A stretch of 64,000 nucleotides of DNA from Paenibacillus sp. BK033 (lineage in GTDB: Bacteria; Bacillota; Bacilli; Paenibacillales; Paenibacillaceae): NCBI RefSeq assembly GCF_004345425.1, contig NZ_SLVP01000017.1, forward strand, positions 1 to 64,000. The letters run 5' to 3'. The notes under the pieces are model-generated. The model was not told the origin of the DNA. It was given only the letters and a program-made list of their open reading frames with translations, and made no database searches. The position numbers were made by a program, and so were the translations under genes. Below are positions 53,440 through 61,311 of the stretch, one piece after another; within the stretch, counting starts at the first letter, position 1, and each line of letters starts with the position of its first letter.

Positions 53440-54384
53440 GTGATTGAGATCGAAAAGCCGAAAATCGAGACCGTAGATTTGAATGAGGATGGAACTTACG
53501 GGCGTTTCGTAGTAGAACCGCTCGAGCGTGGATATGGCACGACGCTTGGAAATTCGCTTCGCCGAATTTTGTTGTCCTCGCTGCCGGGTGCGGCAGTAAC
53601 ATCCGTTCAGATCGACGGAGTGCTTCACGAGTTCTCTACGGTTCCTGGAGTGATCGAAGACGTAACTGAGATCATTTTGAACTTGAAAGGCCTCTCGTTG
53701 AAAATCCACTCCGATGAAGAAAAGGTGTTGGAAATCGACGCTGAAGGCGAAGGAATCGTTACGGCAGGGGATATTCGAGCAGACAGCGATGTCGAGATTT
53801 TGAACCCTGATCTTCACATCGCAACCTTGGCCTCCGGCGCGCGGCTCCATTTGCGAATTTTTGCCAATCGCGGACGTGGTTACGTCCAGGCGGACCGTAA
53901 CAAGCGGGACGATCAACCGATTGGGGTTATTCCCGTTGATTCGATTTACACGCCAATTACCCGTGTCAATTACAGCGTTGAAAATACCCGCGTTGGTCAA
54001 GTAACCAACTACGACAAGCTTACGCTTGAAGTATGGACTGACGGCAGTATTAGACCGGAAGAGGCTGTAAGCCTTGGCGCTAAAATTTTGACAGAGCATT
54101 TGGACCTGTTCGTCGGATTGACCGATGAAGCCAAAGACGCGGAAATCATGGTCGAGAAGGAAGAGGACAAGAAAGAGAAAGTTCTGGAGATGACAATCGA
54201 AGAACTGGATCTGTCTGTTCGTTCCTACAACTGCTTGAAACGTGCAGGCATTAATACCGTTCAAGAGCTGATCACGAAATCCGAAGAGGACATGATGAAG
54301 GTTCGTAACCTGGGCCGTAAATCCCTCGAGGAAGTTCAAGAGAAGCTGGAAGAGCTGGGCCTTGGCCTGCGCATGGAAGAGTAG
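53440..54384 (+). CDS. rpoA: RNA polymerase alpha subunit
   Basis: RpoA dimerises to nucleate polymerase assembly; its C-terminal domain contacts UP elements and activators. The N-terminal domain shows GYGTTLGNSLRRILLSSLPG; the C-terminal domain (about 245-310) shows LDLSVRSYNCLKRAGINTVQELI and RNLGRKSLEEV. It has 314 residues. GTG start behind AAGGAGGG. Confidence 0.98.
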   Translation: MIEIEKPKIETVDLNEDGTYGRFVVEPLERGYGTTLGNSLRRILLSSLPGAAVTSVQIDGVLHEFSTVPGVIEDVTEIILNLKGLSLKIHSDEEKVLEIDAEGEGIVTAGDIRADSDVEILNPDLHIATLASGARLHLRIFANRGRGYVQADRNKRDDQPIGVIPVDSIYTPITRVNYSVENTRVGQVTNYDKLTLEVWTDGSIRPEEAVSLGAKILTEHLDLFVGLTDEAKDAEIMVEKEEDKKEKVLEMTIEELDLSVRSYNCLKRAGINTVQELITKSEEDMMKVRNLGRKSLEEVQEKLEELGLGLRMEE

Positions 54385-54432
54385 TAGCTTGAACATCTAG
54401 AACAGACTATAGGCAAGGGAGGGGAAAACAAA

Positions 54433-54798
54433 ATGGCATATCAAAAATTGGGCCGTGACGCTAGCGCGCGGAAAGCATTGTTCCGTGACCTCGTTACTGA
54501 CCTGTTCCTGTATGAGCGCATTCAAACAACAGAAGCTAAAGCGAAAGAGGTTCGTTCTATCGCTGAAAAGCTGATCACGAAAGCGAAAAAAGGTGACTTG
54601 CACGCTCGTCGTCAAGTAGCTGCATACGTTCGTCGTGAAACTGTTGATGGAGAGCAAGATGCAATCCAAAAGCTGTTCTCCGAGCTGGCCACCCGTTACT
54701 CGGAACGTGCGGGCGGATACACACGGATTTTGAAACTGGGACCTCGCCGTGGCGACGCTGCGCCTATGGTGTACCTGGAACTGGTTGACCGTGCGTAA
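54433..54798 (+). CDS. rplQ: Ribosomal protein L17
   Basis: L17 is near the tunnel exit. It has 121 residues, starting MAYQKLGRDASARKALFRDLVTDLFLYERIQTTEAKA. ATG follows AAGGGAGGGG. Last gene of the superoperon; a terminator follows. Confidence 0.98.
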   Translation: MAYQKLGRDASARKALFRDLVTDLFLYERIQTTEAKAKEVRSIAEKLITKAKKGDLHARRQVAAYVRRETVDGEQDAIQKLFSELATRYSERAGGYTRILKLGPRRGDAAPMVYLELVDRA

Positions 54799-54852
54799 CA
54801 CAAGCGTAATCAGCTCGCCGCTCTAAGCGGTTGAGCTACGTTTCGCGGTGAG

Positions 54853-54884
54853 AAAGGGTGGACCCTTGAGGCCACCTTTTTTTA
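54853..54884 (+). terminator. terminator of the S10-spc-alpha superoperon
   Basis: AAAGGGTGG pairs with CCACCTTT (one bulged G), followed by a T7 run. Confidence 0.88.
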
Positions 54885-54916
54885 TTGCCTGCAGTGAAAA
54901 GAGCTATGGGAGTGTC

Positions 54917-55075
54917 AGGTGTGCTGCATGAAAGGTTTGTTCTCCGATCGCTGTTGTTCACAGATTTCTTCATCACAACACGCTTAAGCGGTTGAAATCT
55001 GTGAACAAAGGCGAACGCTACGCTTCTCCGGACAAAACCTTTCATTCCGCACACGACTTCCCCGATAGCACACCT
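54917..55075. repeat. large imperfect palindrome
   Basis: Nested inverted arms fill this stretch. TGTTCACAGATTTC (54955-54968) and GAAATCTGTGAACA (54994-55007) are a perfect 14-bp pair around 25 bases. ATGAAAGGTTTGT (54928-54940) pairs with ACAAAACCTTTCAT (55032-55045) with one bulge. AGGTGTGCT (54917-54925) pairs with AGCACACCT (55067-55075). It has no open reading frame and looks like a REP- or MITE-type dispersed element. The rest of the gap (54885-54916 and 55076-55187) shows no gene. Confidence 0.75.
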
Positions 55076-55187
55076 TTTCAAACAGGCAAAGAAAAGAGAG
55101 AGACCGAAAAGGGACCACCCTTTTGAATGATTAAGGGGATTGAATGTTAATTGCGTTTGTTGTTAACAGATGGGGAAGTGATGAAGG

Positions 55188-55934
55188 ATGAGGAATATAG
55201 CAGCGACGGTAAGCTACGACGGGACGGACTTTAACGGGTTTCAGTCTCAGCCGTACGGACGGACCATCCAGCAGGAAATCGAACTGGCTATCAAAAAGCT
55301 GACCGGAGAGGACATTATTATTCTCGGATCGGGCAGAACGGACGCAGGCGTGCATGCAACGGGACAAGTGTTCAACTTTTTGACGGAATCAACGATTCCC
55401 GCCGAGCGCTGGGCTATTGCCCTGAATACGCGTCTGCCGAAGGATATCGTTATTCTCGAAGCGCATGAAGTGCCGGAAGCCTTTCACTCCCGGCGTTCTG
55501 CGAAGCGGAAAACCTATCGCTACACGATTGACATGGGGAAGTTTCCGGATGTATTCTACCGGCGCTATGCGTTCCATCATCCTACACCGCTTAATGTCGA
55601 AGCCATGCAGAAGGGGCTTAGCTTCCTTGTTGGGGAACATGACTTCACATCGTTTACGTCTATACACTCGACTAAGCCGCATCATGTTCGGACCATCTAC
55701 GAGGCTTATTTCGAGCGTGAAGGGCAAATGCTCCATATGTATATGACAGGCAACGGATTTCTCTATAACATGATCAGAATCGTGATGGGTACGCTGCTTC
55801 ATGTCGGCCACGGAAAGCTGAAGCCGGAAGATATGGCGCGCATTTTGAAAGGCCGCAAGCGTTCTTTGGCCGGCCCTACGGCGATGCCTCACGGATTAAT
55901 GCTGATGAAGGTTGAATATCCGGAAGAAATGTAA
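55188..55934 (+). CDS. truA: tRNA pseudouridine synthase A
   Basis: TruA makes pseudouridine at tRNA positions 38-40. The catalytic aspartate is D52 in GSGRTDAGVHA. MYMTGNGFLYNMIRIVMGTLLHVG is also typical. It has 248 residues. In B. subtilis the ECF genes lie between rplQ and truA; here they are absent. Confidence 0.97.
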   Translation: MRNIAATVSYDGTDFNGFQSQPYGRTIQQEIELAIKKLTGEDIIILGSGRTDAGVHATGQVFNFLTESTIPAERWAIALNTRLPKDIVILEAHEVPEAFHSRRSAKRKTYRYTIDMGKFPDVFYRRYAFHHPTPLNVEAMQKGLSFLVGEHDFTSFTSIHSTKPHHVRTIYEAYFEREGQMLHMYMTGNGFLYNMIRIVMGTLLHVGHGKLKPEDMARILKGRKRSLAGPTAMPHGLMLMKVEYPEEM

Positions 55935-55952
55935 TTTACATTTAATAACTTC

Positions 55953-55981
55953 TTGATTTAGGCCATTATCTATAGTAGAAT
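55953..55981 (+). promoter_or_regulatory. promoter of rplM-rpsI
   Basis: TTGATT (55953-55958) and TAGAAT (55976-55981) are 17 bp apart, leaving a leader of about 145 bases before rplM. Confidence 0.65.
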
Positions 55982-55989
55982 ATAACTTG

Positions 55990-56110
55990 TGCTTTCTTAG
56001 TGGCTCTCCCACAGCCCCGACTAAGATTGTCGCAAACTTGGCATGCAACACCTGAAATTAACAAATGTAAATTACGTTCTGAAACGTTGTTTAATAAAAT
56101 TTTAACTGTA
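55990..56110 (+). promoter_or_regulatory. untranslated leader of rplM-rpsI, possible L13 leader
   Basis: The 5' leader includes TTAGTGGC...GACTAAG-type complementary stretches (about 55998-56022) and an AT-rich tail. Many Firmicutes have an autoregulatory L13 leader here. I cannot confirm the consensus by eye. Confidence 0.3.
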
Positions 56111-56132
56111 ATGGAAATAAGGAGGATCATCC

Positions 56133-56570
56133 ATGCGTACCACCTATATGGCTAAGCCAAATGAAGTTGAGCGTAAATGGTACATCATCGATGCGGCAGG
56201 CAAAACGCTTGGTCGTCTGGCTAGCGAAGCTGCAAGCCTGATCCGCGGCAAGCACAAACCGCAATTTACGCCACATGTTGACACTGGTGATTTCGTTATC
56301 GTAATCAACGCTGACAAAATCGTTCTGACCGGTAAGAAAATGCAAAACAAAATGTACTATCGTCACTCGGGCTACTCTGGCGGTTTGAAAGTAACGCCAG
56401 CTCACGAAATGATCGCTAAAAAAGCGGATCGCGCTATCGAATTGGCTGTTCACGGCATGTTGCCAAAAACTCGCCAAGGTAACGCAATGAAGCTTAGACT
56501 TAAAGCATACGCTGGTTCGGAGCATCCGCATCAAGCACAAAATCCAGAAGTTTACGAACTTCGCGGCTAA
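56133..56570 (+). CDS. rplM: Ribosomal protein L13
   Basis: L13 is an early 50S assembly protein. It has RKWYIIDAAGKTLGRLASEAA and GMLPKTRQGNAMKLRLKAYAGSEHPHQAQ. It has 145 residues. ATG follows AAGGAGGA. Confidence 0.98.
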   Translation: MRTTYMAKPNEVERKWYIIDAAGKTLGRLASEAASLIRGKHKPQFTPHVDTGDFVIVINADKIVLTGKKMQNKMYYRHSGYSGGLKVTPAHEMIAKKADRAIELAVHGMLPKTRQGNAMKLRLKAYAGSEHPHQAQNPEVYELRG

Positions 56571-56588
56571 TAAGGGGAGGACAGTTTC

Positions 56589-56981
56589 ATGGCACAAGTA
56601 CAATACTATGGAACCGGTCGTCGTAAACACTCTGTTGCACGTGTACGTCTGGTGCCAGGTGAAGGACGAATCATTGTTAATAAACGCGACCTGAACGAAT
56701 ACTTTGGTCTGGAAACATTGAAGCTGATCGTTAAGCAGCCATTGGTTCTGACTGAAACTTTGAATAACTACGACGTTATCGTTATCGCTAACGGCGGCGG
56801 TATGTCCGGTCAAGCTGGCGCTATCCGCCACGGTATCTCCCGCGCTCTGCTCAAAGCAGACCCTGAGTTCCGTCCAGCTCTGAAACGTGCTGGCTTCCTG
56901 ACTCGTGACCCACGCATGAAAGAACGTAAAAAATACGGTCTCAAAGCTGCTCGTCGCGCTCCACAGTTCTCGAAACGTTAA
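56589..56981 (+). CDS. rpsI: Ribosomal protein S9
   Basis: S9 reaches P-site tRNA with its C-terminal tail, which ends QFSKR as expected. It has VQYYGTGRRKHSVARVRLVPG and GGGMSGQAGAIRHGI. It has 130 residues. Cotranscribed with rplM. Confidence 0.98.
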   Translation: MAQVQYYGTGRRKHSVARVRLVPGEGRIIVNKRDLNEYFGLETLKLIVKQPLVLTETLNNYDVIVIANGGGMSGQAGAIRHGISRALLKADPEFRPALKRAGFLTRDPRMKERKKYGLKAARRAPQFSKR

Positions 56982-56993
56982 TATCGGAACCAA

Positions 56994-57027
56994 ACACCTT
57001 CTCTGGTTGCAGAGAAGGTGTTTTTTT
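56994..57027 (+). terminator. rplM-rpsI terminator
   Basis: ACACCTTCTCT and AGAGAAGGTGT pair perfectly around a 6-base loop, followed by T7. Confidence 0.95.
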
Positions 57028-57098
57028 GTTTTTCCAAGTGTGCATGTTCAACTGGATACATGGACAGGACTTTATTTCATTTTGGTGAAAACTTATTA

Positions 57099-57127
57099 TT
57101 GATCATTTAAGTATTAGAACGTATACT
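57099..57127 (+). promoter_or_regulatory. promoter of cysH-sat
   Basis: TTGATC (57099-57104) and TATACT (57122-57127) are 17 bp apart, about 50 bases before cysH. No S-box or T-box is visible; a CymR- or CysL-type site is possible but not recognised. Confidence 0.6.
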
Positions 57128-57178
57128 TTACTTAATAGCATATGATTTTACTTGGAATTACAAATGGAGGGCAAAACC

Positions 57179-57874
57179 ATGAACCTGTTCGAAAAAGAAG
57201 CATTGGTTAAGCAAAAAGCGGAAGAGCTTGAAAACGCAACGCCACAAGAGATTTTGGCCTATGCAGTTGAAGCATTCCCTAAAATTACGTTTGCATGCAG
57301 CTTTGGCGCTGAAGACGTTGTACTGGTCGACATGCTGCAAAAAATCAGCCCGAAAACAGATATTTTCTACCTGGATACAGACTTCCACTTCAAAGAAACT
57401 TACGAGACGCGCGACCGAATGGTTGAACGTTACCCTGGCATTCCATTTGTTCAAGTTAAACCATTGATTACGCCCGAAGAGCAAGCTGAGCAGCATGGTC
57501 CTGAATTGTGGAAATCGGACGCTAATGCTTGCTGCAATATCCGCAAGGTTGAGCCGTTGACAAGAATTCTGTCCAAATACGAAGCATGGATTACGGGGAT
57601 TCGACGTGACCAAGCTCCAACGCGAGCCAATGCGAAGAAAGTTGAATATGATACAAAATTCGGTTTGATTAAATTCAATCCAATTGCCGGTTGGACCTCG
57701 GAAGACGTATGGAATTACATCCGTGAGAACGATGTTATCTACAATCCGCTGCATGACAACAACTACCCAAGCATTGGCTGCGAGTATTGCACGCGCCAAG
57801 TAATGCCAGGAGAAGACCCTCGCGCAGGACGTTGGTCCGGTCAAGAGAAAACCGAATGCGGTCTGCATAAATAA
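57179..57874 (+). CDS. cysH: Assimilatory adenylyl-sulfate (APS) reductase
   Basis: CysH reduces activated sulfate to sulfite with thioredoxin. The CC pair C118-C119 and C201-C204 (CEYC) are the [4Fe-4S] ligands of the APS-type enzymes; the catalytic cysteine is C227 in KTECGLHK. PAPS-only enzymes lack the cluster cysteines. It has 231 residues from ATG 57179 (TGGAGGG upstream). Followed by sat. Confidence 0.94.
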   Translation: MNLFEKEALVKQKAEELENATPQEILAYAVEAFPKITFACSFGAEDVVLVDMLQKISPKTDIFYLDTDFHFKETYETRDRMVERYPGIPFVQVKPLITPEEQAEQHGPELWKSDANACCNIRKVEPLTRILSKYEAWITGIRRDQAPTRANAKKVEYDTKFGLIKFNPIAGWTSEDVWNYIRENDVIYNPLHDNNYPSIGCEYCTRQVMPGEDPRAGRWSGQEKTECGLHK

Positions 57875-57937
57875 GATCGATAAGCACTTCAAACAGCCGG
57901 CAATTGTGGTTTCGCATACCCAAGGAGGCTAACAACA

Positions 57938-59107
57938 ATGAGTCAGATTTTACCGCATGGCGGCGTGCTTGTTAATCGTCTCGCTACTGGCGAGCAGCGC
58001 GAGGCGCTTTTGAATGAAGCGAAGGATTTGAATACGATCGTCATTAATAAATGGGCCGTATCTGACCTGGATCTTATCGCCGTTGGGGCGTTTTCGCCTC
58101 TTTCCGGCTTCATGAACGAGGCGGACTACCGCTCAGTTGTAGAGAACATGCGTCTTGCTGACGGCTCGGTGTGGAGCATTCCGGTTACACTCGCTGTAGA
58201 AAACGCAAAGGCTGCCGAGCTGCAGGCGGGTACGCGTGCTGCCCTCGTAGGGGAAGACGGCGTTACTTACGCGATTATCGATGTAGAGAGCATCTACGCC
58301 GTGGATCAGAAGGCAGAAGCGATTAACGTATTCAAGACGGACGATCTGGCGCATCCAGGCGTTCAAAAGCTGCTTTCCCGTCCATCTACTTATGTTGGCG
58401 GCGCCATCACGGTTCTGAACCGTCCACAGCCTGAGAATTTTGGAGAGTTCTATTTCGACCCGTCGGAAACTCGCCGCATATTCGCCGAAAAAGGCTGGAA
58501 AACTGTTGTTGGCTTCCAAACGCGCAACCCGGTTCACCGTGCGCATGAATATATTCAGAAGACAGCCATGGAAATCGTTGACGCTCTCTTTCTGAACCCG
58601 CTTGTGGGCGAGACCAAGTCCGATGACGTTCCCGCGAACGTACGGATGAAGAGCTATCTGACTCTGCTCGAGAACTACTACCCGCAAGACCGTGTATTAT
58701 TAGGCGTGTTCCCGGCGGCAATGCGTTACGCAGGCCCACGCGAAGCGATCTTCCATGCGCTTGTTCGCAAGAATTATGGCTGCAGCCACTTCATCGTAGG
58801 CCGCGATCACGCCGGTGTAGGCGACTACTATGGAACATACGAAGCGCAAGAGCTGCTTAAAACGATCCCTGCCGAGGATCTCGGCATTACGCCTCTATAC
58901 TTCGAGCACAGCTTCTTCTGCACGAAATGCAGCAGCATGGCGACTACGAAGACTTGCCCTCACGGCAAGGAAGACCGCCTGACGCTGTCTGGTACCAAAG
59001 TACGCGCGTTGCTGCGGAATGGCGTTTGCCCGCCGCCGGAATTTTCCCGTCCGGAAGTCGCGAAGATTCTCATTGAAGGCATGGCACAGCAGCCGGCTTC
59101 ATTTTAA
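57938..59107 (+). CDS. sat: Sulfate adenylyltransferase (ATP sulfurylase)
   Basis: Sat makes APS from sulfate and ATP, the substrate for CysH. The catalytic QTRNPVHRAHEY motif (about 193-204) holds the HxxH. A CTKC...CPHG motif near 328-345 resembles the structural zinc site of thermophile and Gram-positive ATPS. It has 389 residues. ATG follows CAAGGAGG. No cysC or cysND is present in the window, which fits direct APS reduction. Confidence 0.95.
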   Translation: MSQILPHGGVLVNRLATGEQREALLNEAKDLNTIVINKWAVSDLDLIAVGAFSPLSGFMNEADYRSVVENMRLADGSVWSIPVTLAVENAKAAELQAGTRAALVGEDGVTYAIIDVESIYAVDQKAEAINVFKTDDLAHPGVQKLLSRPSTYVGGAITVLNRPQPENFGEFYFDPSETRRIFAEKGWKTVVGFQTRNPVHRAHEYIQKTAMEIVDALFLNPLVGETKSDDVPANVRMKSYLTLLENYYPQDRVLLGVFPAAMRYAGPREAIFHALVRKNYGCSHFIVGRDHAGVGDYYGTYEAQELLKTIPAEDLGITPLYFEHSFFCTKCSSMATTKTCPHGKEDRLTLSGTKVRALLRNGVCPPPEFSRPEVAKILIEGMAQQPASF

Positions 59108-59153
59108 TAAATAGGGTTAAGAGGAGTCCAACTCCAGCTTGGCCATCATAAAC

Positions 59154-59216
59154 AACCACCTCGTCCCATATAAATGATAAGGAGATCATTTGTATGGAAA
59201 CGGGGTGGTTTTATTT
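59154..59216 (+). terminator. long hairpin between sat and cwlD with a Shine-Dalgarno loop
   Basis: An 11-bp outer stem (59154-59164 with 59200-59210), a 5-bp middle stem (59166-59170 with 59193-59197) and a 7-bp inner stem (59172-59178 with 59185-59191) stack on a 6-base loop that is exactly AAGGAG (59179-59184). TTTTATTT follows and then the cwlD ATG. It looks like the sat terminator and at the same time masks a ribosome site. Confidence 0.8.
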
Positions 59217-60023
59217 ATGCGCCGAAAACGTTTAGTCGTTTGGATGACCTATAAAGGGGCGCTCCGCATTGCGGGCGGCATGGCAGCGCTTGTGTTGACC
59301 TGGATACTGCTTACCCAAGGCAGCGAGCCGGTATCCCGGACCTGGAGTTATTGGACGCTGCCTTTATCGGGCAAAACAATTGCGATCGATGCGGGGCATG
59401 GCGGCGTTGACGGTGGTGCGGTAAGCAAGGAGGGGGTAGTCGAAAAGGATCTGAACCTCGCGATTGCGCTGTACCTCAGAGATTATTTGCAGCAGGCGGG
59501 AGCTATTGTACTGCTCACCAGAGAAGGGGATTACGATCTGGCTGCGCAGGATACGAAGGGGTATTCCAAGCGCAAGACGGAGGATTTGCTGCAGCGAGTC
59601 GCCAACATCAAGGAAAGTAAGCCAAGCCTTGTTGTCAGCATTCATATGAACAGCATTCCGTCTGCGAAGTGGACGGGAGCCCAAACGTTTTTTAACCCTG
59701 CCAATCATCCGGACAACCAGGTGCTTGCCACGTTTATACAAAACGAGATCCGTCGCAATCTGGAGAACACGAGCAGGGTAGCCGTAAAGGATAAAAATAA
59801 CGTGTACCTTCTTAAAGCGTTGAATGACATTCCTACGGCGCTTGTTGAAGTCGGATTCCTGTCCAACCCGGGCGAAGCCGCGCGTCTGGCCGATTCGAAT
59901 TACCAGCGGCAGGTGGCCGCCTCGATCTATCAGGGTATTCTCCGGTATTCCTCGGGGGAAAAGCTGAGCGCGAATTCGGCGACGGACGCCGCATCGGACA
60001 TGGAGGCGGAACCTGCCAATTAA
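59217..60023 (+). CDS. cwlD: CwlD, N-acetylmuramoyl-L-alanine amidase of spore cortex
   Basis: CwlD works with PdaA to make muramic lactam in spore cortex. The amidase_3 metal ligands are visible: IDAGHGG, VVSIHMNS and VEVGFLSN. An N-terminal membrane anchor lies at about residues 12-34. I chose ATG 59217 (268 residues; GGGGTGG 8 bases upstream). The alternative in-frame TTG at 59190 has a better spaced AAGGAG, but that site lies in the hairpin loop. Usually sporulation controlled. Confidence 0.93.
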   Translation: MRRKRLVVWMTYKGALRIAGGMAALVLTWILLTQGSEPVSRTWSYWTLPLSGKTIAIDAGHGGVDGGAVSKEGVVEKDLNLAIALYLRDYLQQAGAIVLLTREGDYDLAAQDTKGYSKRKTEDLLQRVANIKESKPSLVVSIHMNSIPSAKWTGAQTFFNPANHPDNQVLATFIQNEIRRNLENTSRVAVKDKNNVYLLKALNDIPTALVEVGFLSNPGEAARLADSNYQRQVAASIYQGILRYSSGEKLSANSATDAASDMEAEPAN

Positions 60024-60121
60024 ACATGTCCCGCTTAATATGTTATAATCATTTTAAATAAGCAGCTTTTATTTACGCTTACACCTACAACTACTCTCTT
60101 ACATAAAGGTGGGACTCATTC

Positions 60122-61216
60122 ATGTTGACACGTGAACAAGCTCTGGAAGCCGTCGGTTCCGTGACGGCCCCATATAGCGCGGACGCCGTTGCCGTCCGCG
60201 ATGTTGTCGTGAAGGACCGTCAGGTATCGATGACGGTCTTGACAGCCAGCGAGGACATTCGTCCCTCGCTGGAAACCGCGCTGCGCGAAGCGCTCGCGCG
60301 GGCTGGCGCCGAAACCGTGCATTGCCGGTTTCGCGCGCTGGAGGGCGGCGCAGGCGCAGCTGCCGCGCCGCAAGGACAAGCCGGCGGCAAAGCCCGGCCG
60401 GCCGCGGCAAACGGCCCCGTGCAAGGGCACGGGGCCGGGATCGAGAGCCCGCTGCTTGCCGCTGGCAGCGGGGTGCAGTTCATCGCAGTCGCCAGCGGCA
60501 AAGGCGGCGTCGGCAAATCGACGGTGACCGTCAATCTCGCGGTCGCCTTAGCCCACAAGGGCAAACGCGTCGGCATCATCGATGCCGATATTTACGGCTT
60601 TAGCGTGCCGGATATGATGGGCATCGAGACACGCCCCCAAATCGTGAACGAGCGCGTTATCCCGATTGAACGGTTTGGCGTCAAAGTCATGTCGATGGGC
60701 TTCTTTGTCGAAGACAACAGCCCGATCGTATGGCGCGGGCCGATGCTGGGCAAGATGCTTCGCAACTTCTTTGCCGAGATCGAATGGGGCGAGCTGGATT
60801 ACCTGCTGCTTGACCTGCCTCCGGGTACGGGCGATGTGGCGCTCGACGTCCATCAGATTATCCCGCAGAGCAAAGAGATTATCGTAACGACGCCTCATGC
60901 TACTGCTGCCTTTGTAGCGGCCCGCGCAGGGGCTATGGCCATCAAGACTGAGCACGAGATTATTGGCGTTGTGGAGAACATGTCCTATTACAAATGCAGC
61001 AAATGCGGCGAGCCGGAGTACATCTTCGGGCGCGGCGGCGGTGCCCGCCTTGCGGAATCCCTGCATGCCGAGCTCCTTGCCCAAATACCGTTGGGACAGC
61101 CGGATAACCATATCTCCGAGCCGGATTTCTCGCCTTCGGTGTATAAAGCCGACACCGAGACGGGCGCGATATATCTGGATATTGCGGAACAAGTCATTCA
61201 AAAGTGTTCCCGCTGA
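60122..61216 (+). CDS. salA: SalA, Mrp/ApbC-family P-loop ATPase
   Basis: A MIP18/DUF59 domain (about residues 1-70) is joined by an Ala/Gly/Pro-rich linker (about 78-120) to a Mrp ATPase with GKGGVGKST near 127-135 and a CxxC (CSKC) near 291-294. Family members carry Fe-S clusters; B. subtilis SalA also regulates scoC. The cwlD-salA-gerD order is the same there. It has 364 residues. The linker DNA is much richer in GC than its surroundings. Confidence 0.94.
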   Translation: MLTREQALEAVGSVTAPYSADAVAVRDVVVKDRQVSMTVLTASEDIRPSLETALREALARAGAETVHCRFRALEGGAGAAAAPQGQAGGKARPAAANGPVQGHGAGIESPLLAAGSGVQFIAVASGKGGVGKSTVTVNLAVALAHKGKRVGIIDADIYGFSVPDMMGIETRPQIVNERVIPIERFGVKVMSMGFFVEDNSPIVWRGPMLGKMLRNFFAEIEWGELDYLLLDLPPGTGDVALDVHQIIPQSKEIIVTTPHATAAFVAARAGAMAIKTEHEIIGVVENMSYYKCSKCGEPEYIFGRGGGARLAESLHAELLAQIPLGQPDNHISEPDFSPSVYKADTETGAIYLDIAEQVIQKCSR

Positions 61217-61228
61217 TTTATGAAAAGA

Positions 61229-61280
61229 AAAGCCCGGACCGGGAGAGAGCAAAAGCTCTCGACCCCGTCCGGGCTTTTTG
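61229..61280. terminator. bidirectional terminator between salA and gerD
   Basis: AAAGCCCGGAC pairs with GTCCGGGCTTT, with an inner GAGAGC/GCTCTC stem, and T5 follows on the + strand. A run of A upstream lets it serve gerD on the - strand. Confidence 0.9.
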
Positions 61281-61311
61281 TTCAGCAATGACAATCTCAT
61301 CTATATAACGG

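Noticed and set aside
57028..57178. SAM or T-box riboswitch before cysH
   Set aside because: The leader after the promoter is only about 50 bases and has no terminator or conserved core.
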